Under the pieces are notes generated by a model that saw only the letters and a list, made by a program, of their open reading frames with translations, was not told the DNA's origin and did no database searches. A stretch of 64,000 bases of DNA from assembly GCA_030077755.1 (NCBI GenBank), contig JAQJZZ010000018.1, positions 1,178,001 to 1,242,000 on the forward strand, in the 5' to 3' direction. Shown in pieces: positions 11,419 through 23,800 of this stretch. The position numbers and the translations under genes were made by a program. The stretch is from Filosporella fistucella. Lineage: Eukaryota; Ascomycota; Leotiomycetes; Helotiales. Numbering within the stretch: the stretch's first letter is position 1; every line of letters begins with the position of its first letter.

Positions 11419-13216
11419 AACTTTGATGGTTCGCGATCAAGATGTCTTTGAGGTGCCAAGGTCCCGTGAGAGGGGAGAGAATAATTGAAACGTGTTGAAG
11501 AAATGGGTTCGGGAGAAGAGAAAGAAGGAGCAGCCATAAGAGATACTTATCACACAATACCGGACAAGGTGCAAAGCTGGCGACACACTACTGAGGCTGA
11601 GATTGAAAGTCTCAATTATATGCGTGCTTTTTCTTGCTCGAGGCCATTGTATTATGGTGATGCTAACACTTTGGTCAAGTGTTTGTAGAGCAGACCCAAT
11701 GGGGAAGTAGCATCGCGTAAGTTAGGTATCGACGAACACTTGTTCTAGAGGAGATTCTATCAATGATTCCATCCGCATTCGTAGGGAGAAGTTCAGCGGG
11801 CAGTTTTGGCCGTGGCTTGTTTGGTTATGGTACGGAGATACGGGGTGTGCTTTGAGATCCAGGCCAGGCCCAGGTGTCTTATCCCACTAAAATAAATTTT
11901 AGCGAAAATTTGAGGATAGCTCAAAAATACAAAATTCTTTGTCCAAAAACAACTGATGAATAGTTCGACGGGAGCCAACGGAATTGCCTGATCGGAAAGA
12001 AAAGTTTCTGAAGAAAACTATAGCAGAGGAGAAAATTTTGAGACGGGTCGAGCAGAAGCGTGTCTTAAGCGATTTACGATTTGATTGCCCGAAAAATGCG
12101 TGTCAGCTTTAGGCACACACGGCTGTGCAGGTGAGGTGGGGGCTGGGACTGCCAGGGACCCGTCGAAGGTACGAGTACCTAAGTACTTCGTAAGGAACAT
12201 CGGAAAGGCTAGAATAAGATAGTGTAGGTTATGCTTTGCTGCTGCCATACTAGAATTTGGAAGTTATTTGACGGGCAAAAATATGTTAAAGGTAGCTCAA
12301 ATTATGCTTTATGTTGTATGCCGAAACGAAACGAACATGTCTATCTCAGCTTTAACGTTAAAGTACAATATATTTGAGAAGCAGACAACTGTCACATACG
12401 ACCACAGACTGAGGAGAATTGGGCATCCCGTCCGCTCTGCCATACACAAGCCTCAGATCGGCAGATTAGTAGTTGGGTGGGTGACCACCAGCGAATACCT
12501 GCTGTTGTATGTTTTTTGCTTTCGATCTCTTTTTTTTTTTCGTGGGTGCCAATGCTTTGTGGGGATATCTGCAGGGTAGCGGAGCTTGGAGGTAGGTGAC
12601 GAGCATGATGAGAATGAACCTTTACATATGGAATGACAAATACGAGGGCAGATTTCTCATTTTTGAAATAGTGAGAGGAGCCGTGCAGAAGGAGCTGAGT
12701 AGTTATGGCGAGTACCAATATCCTGCGACGAGTGCACAGGGTTTCTTTTTGAGCTGGTAGAATTTCTACATGCCATAGGATCAATCACATTAAGTAAAAT
12801 TTGAGGGGGAAATGGTCAAGCTTGATAAGAGTGAAAGATCAGCGAAGAATGTGCGCTGTATCAATCTATGACATTTCACTACGGAATGTAGTTGTATAGT
12901 GTACATGTGTATATATATGTATGTATATATATTTGCAATTGATTAGTCCCCGTTCCATGCACCCATTTTATCCATCTCATCAATGTACACTCGACACTCG
13001 AATTAAATCCAAATGCAGATCAGAGCTGCAAACGCCATCTCAATGCCCTATCTTGGGCAGGGTATAATGCAAAAAAGACACCAGAAGATATATCATGTCT
13101 CCGCTGTGAGGAGTTTCTCATCCATTTTTTCCACTTTCATGTACGCCCTACGCCACATATATGTATTTTGGTACGCCGGAGGATGTTCCTCTTCTATATG
13201 CAAACCCAATTTCAGT
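11419..13216. other. Gene-free interval
   Basis: About 1.8 kb between the start of the membrane protein and the 3' end of the carboxypeptidase. I see only short non-coding-like frames, AT-rich runs, a poly-T run near 12530-12540 and a TA-rich ATGTATATATATGT patch near 12904-12932. Confidence 0.5.
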
Positions 13217-15444
13217 TCAAGACAGAGAATGTAACATGCCCATTAGTGGGAAGGCTAAGAGCAGGTTAACAGTTTTGTAGGAACGAGATCCAAAGCTTTT
13301 CTTTGTCGGACTAGGGGTAGATGTCGCGGTGAAGAACCCCGTCAGAACTTGAGTAGTTGTAGTGACAGCCACTGTCCCAGTCCCAGTAGACACCGACGTA
13401 GTCGATGATGCACTTAATGAACTCCAATCTGAGGCAGCATCGTAGAGTACCCCATTAATTATGACACCTTCATTATTAACGATCTTTTTCTTCTGGTCAC
13501 CTGTGCAAGTGTCGGGTATGTTCCGAAGCCAACAAGTCGCTGAAGGAGAAGAAGGCATGCTGTTGGTATATGTAGCATTCAGCGGACCGGAAGTGTTGTA
13601 CAAAGAGCGATTTATTATTTCTCCTGTCGATATCGATGTTCCGCTCATGATGCGAGCAAAAACCTGGAAGGCAGTCTCAGGCTGGTATGCCGGAACGCTG
13701 TGACCTGCGTCATATATCCGGCTGAAAGAAAGATTGCCGAATTGGCGAACAACACCACCAATATAGGTTGTGTTGACGATGATAGGAGCGTATCCTGCAG
13801 CAGGAAAGAGTGCAGGATAGGCACCAGAGGTTTGAGCTGCGACTGCGAGCGAAATAGCTTCGCCACCGAGCCAATTACAGATATAGTCTCGATCTCCGTA
13901 CATGAATCCTACCCTTATACCCTTGTTTAAAAGGGCAGCAATATTAGGAACAAGAGACATCCGTTCATAGTCTCCAGTAGATGTGAAAGCCTGAACGACT
14001 TGCTTGTTGGTTTGAGTAAAATTGACAGGCGACCCAATCGCAGCCTGAACGTCGGCGGAGTTCAGGTATTCCAGGTAAGTACTGGGTGGGAATGGGTCGG
14101 GAAGGTAATGAGCTATGTCATATACACTCCTTCCTGCATCGAAATAGGGCTCCATAACATTCGTGACGCAGCTGTTGTATGCATTGGAGCACAAGTTGTT
14201 GACCGTTGAGACATTTCCTGCGTTAGCGGGGTCCTGAGAACTGACAGCGCTTCGGCATTGTTTGATGAGATCTTGACAGCCTCCTGAGGCGTAGAAGCTA
14301 GCAGTAGCAAGTCTTGCGCGTGTAGGATTGATAGCAGTAAGGCCGTAGGTATTGTTCACAGCCATTGCGGGATAATAAGGGGACTGTATCAAGTCGTCCA
14401 CACAGCCATTGATTATTCCCACTGATGCAAGCTTGATCTCAATTGTCCCACTTTTGGAAATTGTACCGTTGGACCGCCGTAGATTCTGTTCTTCCCAAAT
14501 TGTTGCAAAAGCTGGCCCGTATTTTCCACCATAACTCTCTGCAAACAGATGGACGCCCATCGTTGTACTGTTCGGGGCATATTGAGGGAAGGCCCCGAGA
14601 AATCCTTGCAGCATATGCCAGATTGCCATTCCAGCGATTTCGGTCGTATTAGCAGTATTATTTCGATTTAAAGAGCTGAATGTTCCATTCATGAAAGTGC
14701 TAGCTGGCTGAGAACTTGGAAGGACCTGAGGAGGTGTGTACAAGTCGGAGGTAAGGAGGTCAAGAGAGCCATTGGTAGGCGTGTCGTATGAAAAGCCGAC
14801 TTGATTTGGCTATAGTTGTGTCAATGTGGATTCTGGAAAATAGAGATGGCAAGGCTGAGAATAACAAGCACTCCAAGAGAGAACTCATCTACATCCACGA
14901 AGCAACATCAAGGTAATGATATCCGCAGGAGGTACGATTCCATCAATTGACTCTCTGTCACCCTTTTTCATCCACATTTTGAGGTCTCGGCGTGCTGGGC
15001 GTAGCTTGTGTGAGGAAATATCTCTCCTACCTGATCAATAAACAATATGTTGGACCCTCTATCCCATCCCCAATCCCTAACTTTCGTGCCTAGTTTCCCT
15101 TGCGCTACCTCAATTATTTCACAAGGACCATTCTCTGTAAAGAGTCCAAGCATTGAACTCGATCCGGGCCCTCCATTTAACCATATCGTAAGCTGATCGG
15201 TCGGATCGCGCGCGCCAATGAACCAAAAGAATGTATTCGTTGAGTAATTACCGGGTACGTGAACCCATCCTGTATACTGCTGTTGAGTAGTAAAGGCAGT
15301 CTTGCATGTGCCAGCCGGCGGGGACTTGTAAGAGATTGTGATATTCCCATCGACGGGGGAAGTAATGGTCGTTAGATTCGACGTGGGCGGGTATTGTGCG
15401 AGCGTGATGTGAAGCAGGCAGGCAATGAGGGAAAGAAGATACAT
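13217..15444 (-). CDS. S10 serine carboxypeptidase, secreted/GPI-anchored
   Basis: Inferred exons 15444-15031 and 14809-13217 give 668 aa. The protein starts with a signal peptide (MYLLSLIACLLHITLAQ). S10 hallmarks: the WLNGGPGSSS oxyanion loop in exon 1, the join IDQ|PNQVGFSYDTP across the intron, the nucleophile FAESYGGKYGP, the Asp region YGDRDYICNW, and the His region YDAGHSVPAYQPETA. All three catalytic positions are present, so it should remove C-terminal residues from peptides in the secretory pathway or outside the cell. The end is a Ser/Thr-rich stretch (TTTTQVLTG, STPSPTKK) followed by a hydrophobic tail (VNLLLAFPLMGML), typical of GPI anchoring. The intron is 221 nt (GTAGGA..CTATAG), much longer than others in the window. 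Many N-glycosylation sites are present. Confidence 0.9.
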
Positions 15445-18180
15445 GATCGTTCACTCATGTTTTGCAAATGAAAGAAGAAGAAGAAGAAGGTGAGATGAGG
15501 AAGTTTGATGGAGTTGATGGAGAGCCTGTTGCTCCTTCGAAGTGACGAATCCTCCGGAAGAGTGCTCGGCCAAGCGAATTAGCACAGCCGTTGGGTTGGT
15601 CTGAGTTCCGCCCTCCTAATGTTGGTCTTATATCCACAAATAAACAATTGTGGAATTTTCAAGAGTGCACAGCATCAAAGTACCTAATCTCCAGATAGAC
15701 ATTATACATTGAGATCTTGGAGTTGAAACAGAAACGGAAAAGTTGTATTTTACTGCTCATTCCTCTTCGATCAACTTTCCCCAGATTACCAAAATCTTCA
15801 ACTGAGGCTGATAAGTACCGTGCACCAATTTCCACAGTTTCTGTGCCGTGCAGTACCTGCATTGATTGACAGCTGCCATTTCCGTCGCCATCCCTTATAT
15901 TGTTTGAATTCTGCCTATGAGTCTGCCCTGAACTATTCAAAGTTTATAAATTACTGTCGTACTCTCATTAGCATTTTGCTTACATCTAACATGTGAAATT
16001 GGCGTTAAGCTGTTAAGCAGGGGGTCTGCCTTGGTTTTCATGTGGCTATTGGTCAGAACATTATTAAGGACCTTGGTATTCATGGCAACAATTGGCATTA
16101 TGGTACAGATGCGGTCTACCTTCCAAATTTTCAGGGCTGTCGAAAGATGACCTTCGAAAGTATTGATATTACATCACCGGACTCATCATCATATCGCAAG
16201 CACAACGCGAAATTCAGAATGATGTCAAATCCAACGATAGCCCGGTTCAATCATTGTGGGGATGATTTCCATATTTTGGCCATGTATTCATCTATATGTA
16301 TCTAAAGCCCTCTCATATACATCTACAGTGTTTTTCCTTCGAATATATAAATTTCAAGTAGAAAAATCTGCCTTGGGAGGAGTCAGTAATGATCCTTCAC
16401 CATGTCAATATCGCAAGAGATTGTTGAAAAGAAATATCAGATCTAAGCCTTGTCACAGGCATTATCATCAATACCAACGTGTGGCTATGTTGACCGTCGT
16501 GATAAAATTGATCATCATGTAAACATTGATTCAAGAATGGAGAAGAACATACCCGAGTTTGATTTGAGAAAATGAGACGTGGAATCGATACCTGTGCTGA
16601 AGTGGCACATTCTAGGTTTGTCAGCGACATTCATGATATGTGCGTAGCAGAAAACAGATGTCCGAAGCATGTTCAGTTAAGACAGTCTCGTCAATGCCGT
16701 AAGGCTTGGACATATGCTTGTCATTTGTCGGTCGAGGTCATCATAATGCTCGAAAACTGTCGCTTGAATTGGAAAATGGTCTTACCAGAGCTTGATGACT
16801 TCCAGATACCAGCTGCGGTGCAGAAAGTGTCTCAGACATTAGCCGAGGTATCACCCACCAACAGAACATCAAAGACGCTTCAGACCCGAAGCTGGTGATG
16901 TTGCCAAAAAAAGTTGCCTAGTTGGCCATCCAATCCATCAGGTAAGAAAGACACTGAAAGCCTAATAAATTGTAAGCTCATGCCTTGCCAAATTGAAAAC
17001 AACGTCATTTTGTAAAAATGAAAATCAGTTGGCATGAATGGTTTAATTTGATTTGTGTCAACATCGGTTACCCGGATCAGACTCGTCATCTAAAATGCTC
17101 ATCATAAAATCAAGGACGGGAATATGATAAAGTTTGGACCTACCATAGTCAATTATGGCTGACAAAATGTTAAGCAGCATTGGCAAGTCTCATGCGGCGG
17201 CTGTCGAATCCGTTAGCAAAGTCCAAATAGAATATGCTTGAAAGATCCATGTGTAGAACTGTATCAGTGGGCGAGGTTTTCTAGGCCTGCCGCAAAATGG
17301 CGTCTCTACTCATTCAATATCGGAGCCCAGTGCCAATTCATCATTTGAAGATCTGGTATGGATGCAATGTGAAAACAGAAGTCGTACCTTGCCAACGGCC
17401 GCTTGAGGGGATCGAAAAACCTGCTAGGAGCTTTGCATGTTAGTCTTGCCCACACAAACAAATGATTATCAGAAAATATGATAGAAGGTAGCTCAGAATC
17501 AGCCTTTTTTTTCGTCAAAGACTTTTGGTCTCAGTCGGTAATTTCCAGCGTGCAAAGCACACAATGTTCATCAGGGCAGTGGAAATGAAAGCAAGTAGAA
17601 ATAGTGCGAAGCTTACCAAGTCTTGTCATGCCACAGAATGGACAGACGCGATGCGCCAATTGGATTGATACTTGTAGGGTATCTGAATAGACCGTTAGCA
17701 GTGATCAGATGCTGCAATACATTGTGTTGCTTTAGGCTCCAGTATAATATCAGACTGACGTGTTACAAAAGTTTCATTCCCCTTGGGGTCAAAGACTCTA
17801 GTTTGCGGTTGTATATGTGTCATCACATAGAGGAAGAGAGGAGGGAAAAAGCGGATGCGCTTACCATTGATCCACTGCAGGATAGAAATTGACTTGCAAC
17901 TGCCAAAAGCAGAAGCAAAACTGTGTTTGTTCACATGGTTGTGTGAGGATGTTGACTGACACGAAGAAGTCGAAAAGAAAGCTTCGAGTTTTTTGCAAGG
18001 TGGATGGCGCTAAGACAGACGAGCCTCGAAAAAGCTCCCAACCTCAAACGGGCTAGCACGGGTCTTCTACACGTGATCTGAAGCAAACCGAGCAAACTCC
18101 ATCTTCCCACATCAGCACTCCCGTCCTATATTATTCCTATACCTGTTGTTATTCCTATTCTTTTCGTCTCATCGGAAAGA
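15445..18180. other. Gene-poor interval with unexplained splice-like signals
   Basis: No recognised gene in about 2.7 kb. The first part is the carboxypeptidase 5' flank, including an AGAAGAAGAAGA run near 15475-15490. Between about 16.9 and 17.95 kb the minus strand has several donor-like sites (17864, 17616, 17393) with short open stretches that can be joined in phase, one encoding a CPFCGMTR motif. I could not find a start codon or a full gene, so no CDS is called. Confidence 0.4.
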
Positions 18181-18877
18181 AGACCGAATCTTGGGCCAGC
18201 CCGACCCGACTGACTAACCTTGGCTTCCTGCATCTGTCTCCGTATCCGGGGATCGTGAATGCTGGTGAGAACTACGGAGTACAGAAGCGTGCGGAAGAAC
18301 ATTTCTGCGCCTCAAATTGTCTCAAACGATAACCATCCGACTCTTCCCGCAATGCCATTTCATAATCGTGCTGCTTACCGTGCTTTTCCTCGATCCAGAC
18401 TCGCAGACCCAAAGAGCTGCCGCTACGACTCAGCGCTGATAACCGGAAATACCTTGTCTCTCCCTCCATTACTCCGTCTGCTACGAGCTAGTGCGGGGCA
18501 CACTGCGATATCTTATGCCGAAACGACGCGGGGCAGTTGTCTTGTGGATCGTGTGCACAATCAGAACTGTTATGGATTCACTTTGACTGGACCACACATA
18601 AAGGGATCCAACCGCCGACTATCGTGTGATGCAATCTTTGAGCTATTAGTAAAGTCTATTTCCTCCTTCTCAGCTTCATTTCTCACTTCCTCAATTCCTC
18701 ATACTTCACCTCGACTCCTTCAAATTCCTCTTTGTGGTTTGTCTCAAGCTTCTAAACAACTCCCGAATCTACCTCGCCCGACCCGAGGTACTAACAAAGG
18801 ACCAACTTTGACTTCATCCCAACTTCTTCCACCTTTCCTCTCTTCTTACTATTCCTGAATCCCCTCAATACCTCACA
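18181..18877 (+). promoter_or_regulatory. FBPase upstream region with Mig1/CreA-like sites
   Basis: Region upstream of fructose-1,6-bisphosphatase. It contains CCGGGG at 18246-18251 and two GCGGGG sites at 18493-18498 and 18528-18533, both followed by CA. All fit the SYGGRG consensus of the CreA/Cre1 (yeast Mig1) carbon-catabolite repressor. Nearer the start codon is a strongly pyrimidine-rich leader (about 18650-18870) of the kind common before fungal housekeeping ORFs. A 199-codon open frame here (18259-18858) reads through this leader and looks spurious. Glucose repression of the gene is an inference from known yeast FBP1 regulation. Confidence 0.5.
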
Positions 18878-20022
18878 ATGGCTACCAACGGCAACAATGG
18901 AGGCGTCGCTGTGCAGCAGGAGAAAGTCAACACCGACATCATAACTCTCACCCGATTCCTAACAGAAGAGCAATCAAAACACAAGGAGGCTACAGGAGAT
19001 TTCACGTATAGCTCTCAGAACGAAGAAGAGCCACCAAACAATGTGCTGACTGAACTCTAGACTGCTCTGCCACGCCCTACAATTTTCCTTCAAATCGATA
19101 GCATACTACATCCGACGTGCAACTCTGATCAACCTTACCGGTCTCGCAGGTTCGAGTAATACAACCGGAGATGACCAGAAGAAGCTCGACGTTATCGGTA
19201 ATGATCTCTTCATAGCCGCCATGCGGTCGTCCGGAAAATGTGCTGTTCTCGTTTCTGAGGAGGAAGAAGAGGCTATATTCTTCCCTGAACACAAGAACGC
19301 TCGGTACGCGGTAGCATGTGATCCAATCGACGGTTCTTCCAACTTGGATGCTGGTGTATCGGTCGGTACGATTTTCGGTATCCACAAGCTGGCCGAGGGA
19401 TCGACAGGTACAAAGGAGGATTTACTGCGGCCGGGAACCGAATTGATTGCTGCTGGATTTACCATGTATGGTGCTTCAGCTCAATTGGTCATCACAATGA
19501 AGGAGGGCACTGTCAATGGCTTCACAATGGATAACGCTCTCGGAGAATTCATCCTCACACATCCAAATATGAGAATTCCCAAGAAGAGAGCGATTTACTC
19601 GGTCAATGAAGGAAACTCATTGTATTGGGAAGACTCAACCAAGAACTATTTCAACTCGCTGAAATTCCCGACAGAGGAGGGTGGAAAGCCATATTCAGCG
19701 AGATACATCGGTAGTATGGTTGCTGATGCTTACCGGACATTGCTCTATGGTGGTATCTTCGCCTACCCAGCGGATAAGAAGAGTCCAAAGGGAAAGCTGA
19801 GAATCCTTTACGAGTGTGCGCCAATGGCCATGGTTTTCGAAAATGGTTAGTAATCTTGACTTACTATGGGCACAGCACTAACGAGATATAGCTGGTGGAC
19901 AAGCACTTAACAGCAAGATGGAACGTATGATGGAAGTGGTACCTACACAAATTCACGATAGGTCAGGAATCTTTATGGGAAGTTATGATGAGATGGAGAA
20001 GGTCAAGCATTTCCATAAGTAG
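18878..20022 (+). CDS. FBP1: Fructose-1,6-bisphosphatase
   Basis: Cytosolic gluconeogenic enzyme hydrolysing fructose 1,6-bisphosphate to fructose 6-phosphate. Inferred exons 18878-19005, 19061-19845 and 19892-20022 give 347 aa, the normal length. Intron 1 (GTATAG..CTCTAG) rejoins GDFT|LLCHALQFSF. Intron 2 (GTTAGT..ACTAAC..ATATAG) rejoins FEN|AGGQALNSKM. Family signatures are complete: the acidic metal site in SEEEEE, DPIDGSSNLD (metal and phosphate binding), the sugar-phosphate region NEGNSLYW and YIGSMVADAYRTLLYGG, and KLRILYECAPMA near the end. The start is ATG in CACAATGGCT, a good fungal context. The N-terminus has no organelle signal. The neighbour downstream, on the other strand, is an NRPS-like gene with no obvious link. 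Confidence 0.97.
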
Positions 20023-20861
20023 GCCATGCTGTGAAAGTGGGGTAGGATGGATTCGGCGGGAGGAATACAAATTGGATGCATAATTGGAGTCCGTAGGAAT
20101 TTTAGATTACCCAATTCTTCGTTTTTGCATTTCGTTGATCCATGACAGTTGCTTCCTCTACTTAATTATCAAAAGTCCTTGCTACCGCCGATTCTCTCGG
20201 TCTAAGGTTCAAATCTACAGGTCCCTCCCTGACTGAGAAGTAACCTACAAGTGAAGCACCGTGTAGAAAACTGGACTGCCATTTGTTACTACAAGAAATG
20301 TTACAGTGAAATCCTATAACATCTCTACATAGTCATGTATTCTTCAAAAGAAAACAACAGCATTTCAGGTACGGAGAATACAAAGAGCGTGAGGCGTGCT
20401 CAGTGCGTACTGCGCGTCCTCGCGTTGAGCACGTCACGCGCCTGAGCTCATTCTGCACCACAGGCGCTTTAGGTGTATAAACCAACATTGAACATTTATC
20501 GTTTTCATTTCAAAGTATGATTTGCCAGAGCTGTCAAGTGTATAAGCTCGTCCAATACAGACATAAATATGGCCATCCAATTTTTCGGTCTAGCAACCTA
20601 AATTCAATAATGTATCACAAGGGCCCGCCTCATAGAAAGACACAGGGCGCTGAGACCAACAAAGCTTTGAGCAAAGTCTCTACTACGAATATCAGCTTCA
20701 CTAGCTAGTATATATCTCTTCATTGAAGAGTATTGCTTAAGTACTTGCTCACCAGCTACATCGCTAGTGGATTTGCAAGAGTGCCGTGGACATCTGGCAT
20801 GACTGTGTCTGGAATCATAAACCTAATCATGTTTTTAAGATTACAATTAAGTTATCCATCA
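20023..20861. other. Intergenic with GC-rich inverted repeats
   Basis: Convergent spacer between FBPase and the NRPS-like gene. It is mostly AT-rich except a GC-rich patch at about 20385-20467 holding two inverted repeats (listed separately). No coding evidence. Confidence 0.6.
20387..20467. repeat. Paired inverted repeats (possible hairpins)
   Basis: Left arm GCGTGAGGCGTGCTCA (20387-20402) pairs with TGAGCACGTCACGC (20426-20439), apart from a two-base GG bulge, around a 23-nt GC-rich loop. A second inverted repeat follows, with GCGCCTG (20438-20444) pairing with CAGGCGC (20461-20467). The patch stands out from AT-rich surroundings. I see no tRNA boxes or known RNA motif. It may be a structured RNA, a 3'-end element or a binding site. 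Confidence 0.55.
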
Positions 20862-23800
20862 TCACAGACTCCAATCACTCATCCATCGTCCAAGTAGCTC
20901 CTCATTGATAGCACAGAGATTTCTCATCCCAGGACTTGATCGCTCACTATTCTTCGTCTCAAACTTCCCTGGCTTCTCTACCCCACCATCCAGACTTTTG
21001 TAGAAATCAAGGATTTGCAGTGCGGGATACATGTCCAAATGACTCTCATCAAATCCACCGATATCCTGTAACCTCTTGATCCATTCTCCCAAAGGAATCA
21101 CACTGATATTCAATCCAAGTCTTGAACGGATGAAGGGAACAAACGAACTGAAAGGTAAGCTCGATGGATTGACAAGGTTGTAAACTTTTGCCCCTTTAGT
21201 TTCTCGCCATAGTCCAGAGTATGCGGTATCTATGATTTCGACGACGATTCTTGCTAACTCATCTATTGGAATCCAGTCGATATCATTCATTGAGCCTAGT
21301 GATTCTGGCATCGCACCAATAGCTTTAGAGGTTCGCATGAGCGATGGGAACCATTCGCTTCTGTTCCATGTTCCGCTTTCATCTAAGGGTCCAGCGATCT
21401 GACCTACTCTCAGTATGTTGAAGTCAACATTCGAGTTTGGTAAGTTGGCAAAGTGGTCGAGTAAGTGCTCAGAAACAAGTTTAGACTCGCCATAGCCCAT
21501 TGATGACGCGGTATCGAAGTCTTGGGGAACGGTCTCAGGAATTGAAATTGTCGATGGATCAATGGAGATCCATTTACCAACAGCGGCAATTGAGGAGACG
21601 AAGTACAGTGAGGGCTTTCGTGGCGAGTGTATGCTAAAACATGCCAATTCGCTAACACCTTGGATTTGTCGCTTGAAGCTGGAGACAGCGTGATTGAAGT
21701 CGACCTTGAACCTTGTCAGTGGCTTTGATAATCAAAGCTTTTCTTTTTCGTACCTTCCATGCGTTATGAATAATCACATCCACCTTGTTTCGTAACATTC
21801 CGAATTGTCGATCGGTGAGGGAGAATCGCTCGTCTGCAAGGTCGGCTTTGAACCAGTGTACCCTTTTTTTCTCCCACTTCCGACCGATTTCTTTTTGAAG
21901 TACCGTAAACTTATCTTCAGCTCCGTCTGACCGATCAAGACAGAATATTTTATCAACTCGCTGATCGTGGAGGAGTCTGTGCAAGATTTGAGCTCCCAGG
22001 GAGCCCGTTGATCCAGTGAGTAAGATATGTCGACCGTGCGATCGTCGTCTCTTCCTGCGCCGGCTCGGTGAGAAATCCTGGGTTATAATTTTTGAGGTGT
22101 ACTCGTGCAGCAACGATTTCATAACGCTGACTTTCAAACCCTTTTTCTCTTCTAAGACAGTACATGGGTTTTCTCGATGGAAGAGAGCACTAACTGCAGA
22201 TGACAGTTTATCGATACTTGGGTTTCTGTATATCATACGGGAATTGACCATATTTGGGTCTATGAAGGTGCTCAGGGAGTTTCGCAATTCAAGCAAAAGC
22301 CGCGCCGCCCTCAAGGAATCGAATCCTAGTTCAAAGAAATCAACATTATCCCCGTGATAAGCTTTCATGTGCTTCTTAGCCAAGATCCGTATGAAACTTC
22401 TTATTGCTAATGGTTCTTGCGATGATAGTGACGGAGACCCTTCGGCATCGCCTTGGAAGCCCAAATTCGCGTACAACTCGTCGATTTCTTCAGTGTAATC
22501 TTTGGTTGTGAAGAATCTCATGATGGTCCCCTGTTTTAAGTCGATTTAGCCACCACTGCCGTAAAGAGGAATTTAACGTACCTTCCCTGCTCGTGTAAAC
22601 GGTTTGTCTGGTTTTGTAATAAGTATCAAGGACTTGTCTATCTCAGCGTGCCCTGGCGATCCAATATTGATGTCCTGTACAATAGGCCAGAACTTTTCAA
22701 TAAGCTCCCTATCGTCTCCATGAGTCTGAGGTTCTATTAATAATCCACATTGAAACCTTCCGGTACCTATAATCAATGCTCCTTTCACATCAGGGTGGCC
22801 TTGGATAATACCTTCCGCCGTGACTGGATTGAACTTTTCAGCGTTCGATAGGACAATCGTGTCGTCTTTTCTGCCCTTGAAGATCCATAAGTCAGGCTTG
22901 TGCCTGTGTGGCAAGAAGAGGTCTTTCGTTCTCCATTGCTGAAGGTCTGGAAAGATTTCGAAGACAGGCTGGAGCCAGCAGAGCTCGACATTTCGATTCA
23001 GTATCAACTCGTAGTGGCCCTCGGAATCGTTTGTCGGCTCCATTTCGATAGCACTGTGGGTTGGGTGGAATCGAAAATGTCGCCAATCCTCTGCCTCTGG
23101 GACAAGCAATGGTGGCATGGCTATTTCTGTCTGTCCATAGATTTGGCACATCTCTGGGACTCGTTTTGATAACCAGTCCCCGGTAGACTTCGCCAGAGGC
23201 CCTACCATTGAATCAGTCAATCATAGTTAGAACCCGGAGACAAGGAAACTCATCACCTCCACCGTACAGAACCTGTCGAAGCTTCTTCGAATTTCTCAAA
23301 AATTTGTCCTTGTAAAATTTGACTGTATCTTCCAGCAGACTAGGAGGAAGTGCAATTGCTGTGCAGCTCACGGCTGCCATTATACTTGCTACTATCTCGC
23401 TGTTTTGGACAGCATGAGAAGGTCCAATAACCACGACACCTTCGTAAAAAATGGGCCGTAATGCAAAAGTGAGACCTACGAGAATTAGATCGTCATTTCT
23501 GCATTCAACTATACTCACCGACAATATGGAATAGAGGAAATCCTAAGTAGAAGTAGTCTTTTGGACCTAGATGTAGACGAGCGATGTTATGAGGCGAAAC
23601 ACCTTCTACTTTTGGTACCTTTCGGATGGCATCGAAGAATCCAAGAAATGCATGGTTATAAGTGATAGGAGTGGGATTTCCTTCAGATGAAGTTAGTTTT
23701 ACGAGGACAGAGCTTTCGATCCAACTGCATGCAGTGGGTATGATAGATATAGGGACAATGTACCAGTAGAACCAGACGTGTGGAGAACAAGCACCGGATC

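Noticed and set aside
18259..18858. 199-codon open frame upstream of FBPase
   Set aside because: Reads through the pyrimidine-rich leader and promoter; Ser/Pro/Leu-rich as expected of such DNA, with no motif.
20208..20222. tRNA B-box-like GGTTCAAATCT
   Set aside because: Flanking bases do not form a T-arm stem, and no acceptor stem or anticodon arm is visible.
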